Positions 1 to 11,000 of a stretch of 64,000 nucleotides of DNA are shown here, one piece after another; positions within the stretch are counted from its first letter, which is position 1, and each line of letters starts with the position of its first letter. Made by a program: the position numbers and the translations under genes. Source of the stretch: Xiphophorus maculatus (taxonomy: Eukaryota; Chordata; Actinopteri; Cyprinodontiformes; Poeciliidae); assembly GCF_002775205.1 (NCBI RefSeq), contig NC_036447.1, forward strand, positions 9,908,501-9,972,500. The letters run 5' to 3'. Under the pieces are notes generated by a model. It ran no database searches, had not been told where the DNA came from, and was given only the letters and a program-made list of their open reading frames with translations.

Positions 1-478
1 ACCTTTCAGGACTTGGAGTCCTGCAGCACACAAGCAAAAATCACTATTGCCTGTTTCTGTAACTGCCTTGATCTAAGCTCAGACAGCCGAGGAGCTCCCA
101 GCGTTCTGTACTGACCGGAGAACCCCGACAGCGACGGGGCTTTCCCATGCTGCACCAGCACCGAGAGCCTCTCCTCTCCACAGCTCTCTAGATACCACAG
201 CTAATGTATTCCCAATTATGTACACAGTGGCGGTTTTAGATATGGGCAGCTGCCCAGGGCGGCAATAGAAACGGGGAATCTGAGGACCAGATTAAGTCGT
301 CTAAATCTATCAGTTGTCACCTTGGCAGGATTTCTGCGTGGACCATTACGTGTTGAGCAGGCATTCCCTGTTGGTGCTGAGGACAGGCAAGACTCGGATT
401 ATTTCCTGCGTTTTAATTGGTCGGGAGGCAACAGATGGAGGGGCGAGACCATAGATGCAAGAACCGCAACTGTATGCA

Positions 479-496
479 TACACACACACACATATA
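479..496. repeat. (CA)n microsatellite
   Basis: Short run of CA dinucleotides inside the UTR-like tract, followed by AT-rich sequence. Confidence 0.7.
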
Positions 497-745
497 TTGA
501 TAAATATATATTCCAACATGTGGTATCACCTCTTCAAACTTCTTGGATCGTAAACTCCGAGTCTTTTGTGGTCCTGGTTTATTAAAGCCGATAAAGAGCA
601 ATATGTATTTTCCCCGCAAATAAGGGATAGAAAGGAAAGGGTTTGGGGTCGAGTGGAAGTTGATACTTGATTGATTGAAAGCGACGTCTTTCTTCTACGG
701 AGTTAGATATGCACGTTCTGGTTTCGGAGGCGTACCACAGCACGC

Positions 746-748
<3 letters not shown>

Positions 749-777
<29 letters not shown>
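749..777. repeat. (GT)n microsatellite
   Basis: Uninterrupted run of about 14 GT units in the UTR-like tract. Confidence 0.9.
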
Positions 778-778
<1 letters not shown>

Positions 779-3700
779 TTTGCCTATTTTTTAAAAAGCC
801 CGACCCGAAGCACCTGCTAAGTTGCATATTTTACCCTGTTGTTAAATCGCAGACATATCAAAACCACAAAAAAAGTTATTTAACTAAATACTTGAATCAT
901 GGAGCGCCAATAACAATGTGAAGTCAGTAATTTTAATTTTTTTTTTCTGTCCAGCTGACAGGTACATATATGGGCTTTTTTTTTTTTTTTTAGAGAATAT
1001 CAGATATCTATTGCATTAGGTTACAGATTTGGAAAAGAAAACTCATCTCAGATGTTCGTATGAATGTGTGCTCTAAAAACTGTGTACTCGGCACATGGCC
1101 TGCTGTTATGTTCAACTCTGTTATGTTTTGTGTTTTGTTTTTTTTGGTCTAATTCATTCTGATTATCTTCTAATGTTGCACTGAGTGTCTTCTACCCCTT
1201 GCTCAGCTAATCGTAGGTAAACGCGTCTAAGGGCAAAGGGGCGATGGTGACAATTCACGTGTACATGTTTACTCAAGGACTTTTATTTTTTTTCTCTCTT
1301 GCTCCTCCCCTGTTCTATCTGTAAAAAATTATCTACCTTATAGTGGCTTTTATTGTGAGATAATCCCATCTGAGGATTATCGTGGAGTATTGCACCATTT
1401 CGTTTCAGTTACGTAAAAAAATGTAGCAAAAAACACAAAAAGGAAAATGTTTAAAAAAAATAAATAAAACCTTTTTAAAAAAAATGGAGATTAAAAAAAA
1501 AAGGAAGAAGGAAACAAGTTAATTGTGGCCATAGATAGCTGTAGGACTAGTAATCCAGAAGTGAACTTGTCAGAGAAATGTAAAGGGATAAAGCATGGGA
1601 GGCGAGTTTGTTACGACTCATTTCAGAGGTGCCTATCTTTTCTTTGTTTTTGCAAAAAGCCACCTGTCGTTTACAAGCATGTCATTTGTCTGAAGCTCAA
1701 GAAAACAGGACTCTACAACAGGAATGTTCTTCAAAAGGACGAAGCTAATCTTCCATCAAATACGGACATGAAAATCTTGCGGAACGAAGGTTTGACGCTA
1801 CTTCAAAACTCTGGGATCGATCAGTGTTTGTGTCGTATTTAAAAAAGACAAAAGTTAAGTTCTCTTTTTGGTGACTATCTCTCTGTACGTGTATTGAGTT
1901 GTGATTTGATGTTTCCTGTAATACCGCGACGCAGTTCGCTCACTTTCTTGCACACTTGTTAGAAAAAAAAAAACAAACAAACAAAAAAAAAAAAAAAAGA
2001 GAAAAGATGTGGATTTTTTTTGTCTCAGGAAGGCCAGGGTTCCAGATCCAAACCTCATCAGTTCTGCGTTTTAATGGTAGTGTGGTGAAAAACTAAAGGA
2101 ACTGACAACTATTCTACTCCAAGCAATCACTAAAGTTTTATTAGTTCAAACCACAAAAGAAAAAAAAAAGAAGTTTTTTAGAAGTTACATGTTTACCAAA
2201 TAAGACTGAGAATCAGTTGTTTTTTTTTTCCTTTGCGAAAAGTGGAGCGCTTTACACGTGAAATCCAAGTAGAAATTGCTTTACATTGGAACAATGATCA
2301 GTTGTTTGTTTAAAAGAAAAAAAATTACAAAATGGATTTTTTTTTTCTTTCATTTCTTTTTATTTTCCATTCAGTTTTTTCGGGAGCATCGTGCAAGCCA
2401 TTTTTTTCTTCTTCTTTTAATAATTTCCTGTCTATTGTAGAACATGTTTGTTCCTGCGACTAAGATGGCGTTTCCTCCCGTGTAACAGGTGGTTTTTAAG
2501 TGGAGGGATGAAGCTGGTTGTAAAAGGATTCTGATCTATGCACAAGTGGGAGGGACTAGTCCAATCACCCGCAGATGTACTGCAGGTGATGGTCAACCAA
2601 GACTCTGGGCTTCGGGGTTTGATGTTTTGGGGTTATTGTTTTTTTGTTTGTTTATTTTTTTTCTCGTGTCTTTCATCTCCTCCCCCCGCCCCCAAAAACC
2701 CCATCTTTACCTAATGTTTAAGCAAACGTTACATTGCGTCATCATGCTGTGTAATCCTTAACCAATGAGCGCTTATCTTTCTGCTAAAGCACTGTGGGTT
2801 GTACTGAAAAAAGCCCATGACTTTTAAGGCTGTCTGTTTTTTAGGGAGAGGTGGGGGGGTCAGGGTGGGCTGTGGGGACTTTGCCTTTGCCTTTCTCTTC
2901 ACTTTGGGGGAAAAAAAAAAAAGCATTACGGAAAAATGTCTGTACATTTAATGCAAAGTTGTGGCTTTTAATGTTGTTCTTTTTTTCTCTCCTCATAGAA
3001 TGTGATTGTTAAAAAAACATGCATTGGAAAAAAAACAATGTTTCCATGAATTATGGAGCTTCTTTCAGACTATATTAATAAAATACACATTTTCTCGTCT
3101 GTTAGTCGTTGTCTTGTCCTTTTCTTAAAAAACTGTGAGCAGTATTTTAAAAATTATTTCATATATCACAGTGCTGTGGAAAAGTTTTTGACCATTTTCA
3201 AGTTTGTTCTGGTTTTATTGTTAAATGTCTCCAGTCAGTGGTGTTCCACATTTTCCGTCATGCGGACCAAAATATTATATTTTAGGAACTGTATGTGTAA
3301 TTTGTTGAATGCTTTACTTTTAATAAAGCAAACATGCCAAAGCTTTAAGTTTTGGATCTACAAAAAAAAGGTATAAAAATTTGTCCATTTTCAGCAATAA
3401 CAGGATTTGAGTCACTCTTTCTTTAAAAGCACTTGTCATATTTAAATACTTTTAATAAATAATTAAGCAGAGTCAGAGATTCTCTTACACCAGTCAACTT
3501 TTGAGTTAAAGTCACGTTTTAGATAGATGTGGTCATATTTGCTTTAAAAAACTTAATAAACACAAACAAATACTTTGTGTTGTACCTAATATTTTCTGTC
3601 GAGATCAGATTGGTTTTTATCGGAAATAAAAGTGCAGTTCCAAATTTTTTGCAATTCGATACGGGTTGTGCAGAAATACTATGAACTGAACTAAACTGAC

Positions 3701-4149
3701 CCTGCAGCCTGGTCTGGGTGGACACCCGTTTTTCCACCTCAGGTCATCAAGCGTTTCTAGGTGTGGTGGGTTCTGGTGGGGAGGTGTGACAACAAATGAA
3801 AATGAAATCCCACAAGTTTGAACTTTTAGTTTAAACAATTTTAATGAAATACAAGTGAAACAAACTATGAAGGAATGACATTGAGTTGTTTTATATATAC
3901 AGTCCAATAAAAAGTATTTAGATTAAAATATTTATTTTACCTGTAAATGTTTCACGTCATCAAAAGATAAACTGACTAGATAATATATATATACATATAG
4001 TTGTCTAACAGTAATTTCATTCAATATTAAGAGGGAAAAAGTAAATATCCCCTAAATATAAAACTTGACTGTGTCGACATAAACGTGAAATGTTTGCAAT
4101 AACTGGCAAAGAATCTTTTACATCACTCTGCCAGCTGTTCTTAGGAGTG

Positions 4150-4440
4150 ATATTATAATTCAGCCACAGAAACAGCTTATTATGGGTCATTCCCTATCAT
4201 CCCAATTAGATTCAAGAGTAGACTTTGACTAGGCTACTCCAACACCTTTCAAGTTTTGGGGGTTTTTTTTTAGGCATTCAGTGCTGAACTGGTCTCTTGG
4301 CTGACCCAAACAGGATCAGCTAAAAGAGTTGCAGTTCTTCCTCGGGATCATCTGATAAGAAGCTGAATTTATTCTTCCATCAACTGCACTGGGTCATCCA
4401 GCTCCTAAAGAAGAAATCATCTCTAGACTAGCACTGTGTT
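4150..4440. mobile_element. Decayed DNA-transposon-like repeat
   Basis: The sequence resembles a common teleost interspersed repeat. Its typical phrases include 'agtagactttgactagg', followed by a stretch about a quarter kilobase long with no open frame. No terminal repeats can be drawn with confidence. It lies downstream of the CD7-like gene. Family assignment is from memory of repeat style only. Confidence 0.35.
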
Positions 4441-4470
4441 TGTTTGAGGGAGTCATGTTTTTTTTAAACA

Positions 4471-4605
4471 GCCTTTATTAGACAGGAAGGTGGATAGTGA
4501 TGAGGCAAAAGTCATCGTGCTGCAACTCGAACCTGCGACGACCGCATTGAGGACCAAGGCCTTCATACGTGGGAGGTGCTTTACCACCGCGCCACCACAG
4601 CACAC
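4471..4605 (-). mobile_element. tRNA-derived SINE, minus strand
   Basis: On the minus strand it opens with a tRNA-like A box (GGCGCGGTGGTAAAGC) and carries a B box (GCAGGTTCGAGTTGC) about 50 bases later. These are the split RNA polymerase III promoter elements of tRNA-derived SINEs. It lies just 3' of the CD7-like gene and may sit in its 3' UTR. Confidence 0.6.
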
Positions 4606-4634
4606 TCAGTGAGTGAGTGAGTGATGTTCTTGGG

Positions 4635-4640
4635 TTTATT
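4635..4640 (-). terminator. Candidate polyadenylation signal of the CD7-like gene
   Basis: Minus-strand AATAAA about 250 bases after the stop codon. It is the nearest signal outside the SINE, which holds another at 4474-4479. There is no other support. Confidence 0.3.
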
Positions 4641-4887
4641 TCCTGAAATAGTGCATTGGTTTTATTACAAATGTTACAAGAAAAACCGTTTTGTCTCTTT
4701 GGCCCACAGAATATTTTTCTATTTCTAAAACATTTGACAAATGTGACAAAAGGGGAATGTGCTTTTTTTTTTTTTTTTTCTTGTTTGAAAGGCCACAAAA
4801 ATATATTTTCTGATAGTCAATAAACAGATGTGAAAGAGTTCTGCGAATCTCAGAAAGTTTTGGGTCATCCTATTCTGATCTAACACA

Positions 4888-5082
4888 TCATTTCTCAGAA
4901 TCCCTCCGGGGAAAGAGAGCCCCACTCGGGCTTTCATAATGGTTTCCAGGGCTGGCCCTCTTCACCGGGCAGTTTTTGTACTCGGAGGATTCGGTCAGCT
5001 TTCGGCTGGGAGACTGCATACCGATCATCTCCTCGTAGATGGGCGCCTGAGAGTGTGTCTTGATATCCTGGCGGGTTTTACC
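4888..5082 (-). CDS. CD7-like gene, exon 5 (cytoplasmic tail)
   Basis: It follows acceptor tatttcag| and encodes 64 residues to TGA at 4890-4888. Tyrosine motifs in order are IYEEM, SEYKN and NHYESP. The first two fit SH2-binding consensus sites for PI3-kinase p85 and Grb2. No ITIM (I/VxYxxL/V) is present. Confidence 0.8.
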   Translation of the reverse strand, partial: GKTRQDIKTHSQAPIYEEMIGMQSPSRKLTESSEYKNCPVKRASPGNHYESPSGALFPRRDSEK

Positions 5083-8000
5083 CTGAAATACCATCGAGAC
5101 GAGACAGGAAAAAAAAACAAAATCAGTGAGCTGAGCAAACGACGTAAATACGAAAGCTCGATTTCCTGTGTTAAAATCAAAGTTTGTCATTCCTCAGCCC
5201 AGACAGCGTCTGTTGCTGTTAGCCCCGAAACTCCCTTAAATCCCACAGCAAAAGGTGGGAAACAGACCCTTTTTTTGTGTTTTTTTAGTAACCCTAAGAA
5301 TCAACAAATATTTCGAAACTAATGACTGCAGTCCAATTTCTGTTGGTGCTCAACTTTTAAGAAAAACATGCTGACAACTTGCAGCAAAACATATGAAACT
5401 GCTGCGGCTTTTGTGGCGAGCTGGAGAGGAACTCCTCTGGCACGCTCTCGGCTTGCAGGTGCTGATTGTAAGGCCCCCCACCCCATTTGAGCGCAGCGTC
5501 AAAGAAGCGGAACAAAACCTACAAGACCACTCACTTTACGCGCCGCCACACATCCAACGAGGAGCAGGAGGAGGAAGAGGATGCCCGCAGCTCCAGACAA
5601 GGCGTAGAGCAGCATGGGGTAGCTGGAGCAGCCACACCTATCACCTGCAGAAACACGCACACAGACGATAAATACAATTGATAGTTTGAGATAACACGTG
5701 ATAACAAAAGGAGTGCAATAACAGCCCATCTATGACGGCCAAGAAGCAGAAACCGCAGATTTCCTTCCTGCTCGGGCTGCAGTTTGAATGTGTTGTCATT
5801 TCTGATGGAGGGGAAAGCAGCCATAGTTAAGAGCAGAAGTATTAAAGAAGATGAAAAGATTAAGAGCAAAACCGTTCTTAGAAACCCAGATATAATCTGT
5901 TAGGAGATAAAAAAAAAAAAACAACACAAGAGGAACAACTTGACGAATGTGTTTTTTTTTTACAACCAGATTCTAATACCTGTCAGCTGATTGAGTGAAA
6001 ATGTAATGGAAGATTTCTGCACATTTATTCTTTGTCCCAAAAAAAGAAGCAACACTGAAAACATTTACAGCACCTTGTAAAAGGATTCACACTCCCAAGC
6101 TTTTGCACATTTCAGCCTTTTAGGACTACGAGGTGGAAGTTGCATGAAAACATTACGTGAAATATCTGTCATCTGCAAAGAGACATTTTTTCCCTCAGTC
6201 CAGGTAAATTAGACTCGTTTAGAGCCACAAAGGTTACACAACCTTGTAAAACAAATTGAAAAAAGATTATTTATATAATTTTGCCAAACATCTACTCAAG
6301 AAAATCTTTCAATGAACCACAATTTAATTTCTGTTTTTGCGTTTTTAAATAACAAAAAAACAAAAAAAACATGAATCACTACATTTTCTTCAATCGAATG
6401 ATGTTGCTATTGATGGGAACTGATGTAAAGAAAGTGAATGGTTTCTAAACTAATAAGAAAAATAGATCTAATGAATCTGAAGAACTGATACTCTCTGAAA
6501 GTTCATTTCAGCTATTCCATTTCATTATTTTAATGCAAAAACTGAAATTGTACATTGATTATTTTTATTAAATATTATTATTCTGACACGATTCAATTTA
6601 CCTGTATTTACAACCACCCCTGTATTTAGTGATCTGCATTAAATAACTCATGAAATATGTAGATAAACTGTTAGCCTGGCTGAAGTGTCATTGTGGGCAT
6701 ATTTCCTGTTGAGCAATTGAGGCATTATTTTCAGGTTTTTTTTTTTAGTCATGGTCAAATGTTTTTATGAGATAGACATTGTGGTTTGAAACCTCACTCA
6801 AACTCAAACAGTTGTTTTTTTTTAGAATAAGTCCGGGGATTTTTTAGATTAATATCCAGGGTTTACACATGAAAGGTCACAAAGAGCCTTATTAGCTTAA
6901 AAGATGTTGTTGACAAAAATCCTTTTTACTTGTTTTTTTTTTTTTTTTTTTTTAGGGAACTAAATAATCAGCTTAATAAGAAAACAGAAAAACAAAAGTC
7001 CAGCCAAAATTACTTAATCATCCTAATTCGCAGAGTCATCGATGTAAACGTCTTCTTGTCTTGGCAACTAAAATGTACCTCCAAAGTAAAGGTCCAGCTA
7101 GCTTACTGGCCTCAGATGCGAGAGACGCATAGCTAAAATATCGCACCTGAACAGGTAGAAGTTCACCTGGTTAGAAACTTCAAACTGAGTGGTTTCATAT
7201 CAACAGATAAAATGTCAAGGTTTCTGTTAGTTTGTTGAAAAATTAGAAAAGTTATAAGTGGTAATGAAACTTGCGGTCCTGCTGTGTCTCCACGTGGCCC
7301 CTGCTGATAAACTGGGCTCACTGAGCAAAATTAGTTGTTTATTTCTGATGTGCAAACATCCAGATGGAGATGATAGAACCACAGTTTTCCTCCACATTTC
7401 CACAGCCAAAATCCTAACACCAGAAATAGTGTTAGGAATTCCTTGTCAAGAACAAATTGGAAGCATAAAGAGAGCAAAGAAAATAAAACTAATTTTGTTG
7501 CTGTAGAGTTTCTGTCGCATTCCTGGGGAAAAAAAGAACAGATATAAAAAAATATATGCATATACATGTTAATTCATGTTTTTTTTGTGATTGAGTTGCT
7601 GTAATTCATTTTGCAGAGCGCGCTTCCTTAACCAAGGTTAAGCGCGAAGCTGATGAATGATGTGTTTGTTTCCAATTTGTGTTCTTGATTTCACATATTT
7701 TCAGCAAGGCTGCACAAATGAAACAAGTGAAAGGAGCTGAGGTGAGGCAGTGGATACACTTGGAGAGCATTTGGTAAATCAACAGGTGTGTTAGTTGAAG
7801 CCAGAAGCGTCCTGACATGTTGAGATCGGAGCCTGCGGACATTCGGTCACATTTTGCAGCCCGTTTAGACGGTAACCGGCTCAGTCGGTGATGTCACCCA
7901 CCTTGGATGGAAATAAAGAACACTTGACCCTTAAGACTGGTGCTGCTGTCCGGCCTGCCGCGCAGGAGCAGCTGGCAGCTGTAGAGGGCGCTGTCCTCAG

Positions 8001-11000
8001 GCTGGAGCTGCAGCAGCGTCACATTGAAGGTGATGCCGCCCGGTCCGGGCGCAGACGACAGCTGGACTCTCTCAGTGGGGAACAGGGAAATGTGGCGCCT
8101 TTGAGAGTGGTAGGCCACCTCCACGGGGCCTCGGCCCCTTTGCCTGTTCAGAACCACGCCTTCCACAGCCAAGCCTTCGCTATTTGGGGTGAAACACGGA
8201 AGGACAGCGGAGTCTCCGGTGCAGGTCTGGATCAGGTCCAGGTCCACAGAGCTCGGAGCATCTCCAGGGAGAAAAGGGAATTAAATGGATGTAACATCGG
8301 GGACGTGGTCACTTAAAGAAGATGATCATATGGAGTCTAATGTCTCTCATAATGATTTATAGGGGGGGAGTACACAAAAACACGGTTCATTACATTTTCG
8401 GGAAACATACATCAGTCAAAGGTGAACATGAGACGTTAACATTTTCAGAAAATAGTTGGATTTTGTTGATGTGTTCAGGCATTACAGGAAGTGGAAAGTA
8501 AATAACTTAAGGGAGATTATGGTTTTGTTAAACCCACTTGGAAATGGTCAGTGTTGTTTATGCATATTTGAGTAAGACTGTGATGTTATTGTGTGACTGG
8601 ACTCCCACGACATTTTGGGGCTGGTTGAATGCTAACCTATTTAACCTATTTGTCACAGTAACTGAATGAGAAACTATAATTTTTCCAATTAGCAGAAGTT
8701 AGTGAAAATGTGGAGTCCTCTTACTCTGACACTATGGTCCACTGTGGTGGTGGAGTTTAGAGTTTTGCACGTTAGTTCCACATGTAGACGTTCTGCATGT
8801 GTCCAGGTTTAAAACAATGCTGCATTCGACCAGCGAAAACTGAAACGGTCCCAGTTTGCACACCGCTCTCCAGTGAGCAGTGTTTCTATATGGAAATACA
8901 GAAACTAAGTGTCTCTTTGACACTTAGACCAAAACAAGTCCGCTTTTAAGTTGACTTTGGCTCTAAGTACACAAGTATTAGCTAATATGTGTCAGACAGA
9001 AACTGAAACCACCAGATTGAGACATTTAATTTTTTTTTTTTACAAAGACAGGAATGACTGGAGGCCAGTAGAGCAGAACTTGAGTAAAGCGCGAGTTCAT
9101 ATTTGGTAATTTTTTTAAATCACCCTGCATAGATGCATAGTTTTGTTAAACCTGTTTACCTTTGTGTGAATCTGCATACTTCCATTAACCTTTCACCTTG
9201 CTACTGGTACAACTGAAGGACAATGAAGAATATTTCTATTTCTGTTTCTATTTCTTTTACAATCATAGTCCTGTTGGGGGAAGTTTGCACTTTTGGCACA
9301 TCAGAAATATTATTAAAAAGGTGATTAAATATTTATGTTTGTCTGTATGTTCCTGCCTTTGGTCATTATCCCAGATCTCTTATAGGCTGGAGACATTTTA
9401 GTCTTAGTATATTTTTCTGATACGTTAAAGATCAGACAGTTTGCTGTTGATTACTAGATCTTCATCATGTTTGTCGTTCCGCTGACATGTGGCCATTTGA
9501 CTGATGTAGAGCAAAGCTGGATGGTTTTATACCAAGACCAAGATGTCCAATTAAACAGATACTTTGACCCAAAAGCTATGATGACATATTTAATACTCCA
9601 TTAGATCCACTTTGTCATCTGTAAGTTTTTCAAAAGTTTCTTTTTTAAAACGATTGGTGAATGAACAAGAACTCGTTCATGTGAGAATTTGGCTCAGAAT
9701 GTGATGGCATCATTTTACATGAGATAACCCTAAAACAATAAGAGACATGACTAAGTAACATTCAAAAGGTAATGATGTTATCAATACGATCAGCTATCTA
9801 ATTGTTTCTGAAGAGGAAGAGAAGACTGTCTTTACTTATGTCTTAATAATACTGATCAGTCACTTTCAGAGCTTGTGTGGTCGCCGATGTGAGGAAATGA
9901 AATTAGAAAAATGAAAACTCACATCATATGACCCTAAATATTATTAGTTTGTTTAGATTTATACAAAACCCAGAGTTTTGTTTTAATATCATCTATACTT
10001 TAAACAGTCACCAACCACTTAAAACCTGATACAAGCTCCTCTGTGTGCCAAAGACATTTTTGCACAACTGGCACGGCACCAACATGCACACTGGTGGTCA
10101 AGGATCGTTTTCACAGCTCTTACCTTAGTAGTTGTACAAATATTCAAAGCTTTTTCTTCCCTTATTCAAATAAAAATGACTGAGGAGAAATGTACCTCTT
10201 GCAGTAACAACAGCAAAGTTTCGCAGTTTAAGTCAGGTCATTGTATTGGGGGGTTGGACATGTTTGTAATCATTTATGATAAAATTTTTAAAAACTTGAA
10301 AATCTCTTGGGTTTTGCTGTTTTTGCTTGGAAAAAAACAGATAAGACAATACATAAAATGAAGTATTTTATCTTAGTGTTTGACTCCATGTTATTTTATA
10401 TTTCATGGATTAGAATAGTTTAATTGTCGACATAAAAACTCCAGGAGCTCTTGCCCCTTCGCAGGCCTGTGTACACCCCTGCGACTGTCCATCTGGGAGA
10501 AGAGGAAAGCCGGGTGGTTTCTCTGGAGGTTTCACTTCCCCACTACTTCCTGTCCCCAAGCTGTGTGCGAAGAAACGCGAGAGAGAAGGAAAGAGAAAAG
10601 AGACTCACCAGAGCTGACTTGGAGGAAGATTTCGGTGTTGCCTTGGATCTTTTCATCCTCTGCGCCCATTCTCTCCACCATGAACTCGCAGGTGTAGCGG
10701 TCTGTGTCGGCGGCCCTGAGCTGGAAGATGGTCACGTTGGCGGAGTAACTGCTCGGGTCCCCGCTGACGCTCACTCGGCCTTTGAAGGACTCGTTGACGG
10801 AGGCGTCGTTCTTGGTGTACTTGAAGAAGACGTCTACGGGACGGAGCCAGCTGCGCTTCAGGTAGAGGCCGAAGGGTGGCTGGCCCCTCGGCTTCATGTG
10901 GCAGTGGACGACCACCGACTCTCCCTCCAGCCGCTCCACGAACGAAACATCGCCGCAAAAAACTGAAAAATCCCATAAAGCGCCACAATGTTATGTTGCG

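Larger units (their letters stand above)
1..3095 (+). other. Probable 3' untranslated end of an unidentified plus-strand gene
   Basis: No convincing coding exon is visible. The tract is rich in T and A homopolymers and dinucleotide runs, as in long vertebrate 3' UTRs. It ends at an AATAAA near 3077-3083, followed by a GT-rich stretch that would suit a cleavage site near 3095. A second AATAAA lies near 3320. The first bases include a possible splice acceptor (CTTTCAG at 3-9) followed by a 34-codon open frame ending in TGA near 112-114, but that peptide matches nothing I recognise. Positions about 225-290 look like a degenerate interspersed repeat. The call is an inference. Confidence 0.35.

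Noticed and set aside
749..777. Repeat array considered as CRISPR-like
   Set aside because: Simple GT microsatellite; no spaced direct repeats occur anywhere in the window, and the genome is eukaryotic.
2489..2761. 90-codon plus-strand open frame in the left tract
   Set aside because: Low-complexity hydrophobic run from T homopolymers inside a UTR-like region.
7888..8316. 142-codon plus-strand open frame opposite Ig exon 3
   Set aside because: Antisense shadow of the second Ig domain; no family features and no splice support.
10451..10966. 171-codon plus-strand open frame opposite Ig exon 2
   Set aside because: It lies entirely antisense to a well-supported exon, has no recognisable domain, and its length follows from the GC-rich, stop-poor complement of the exon.
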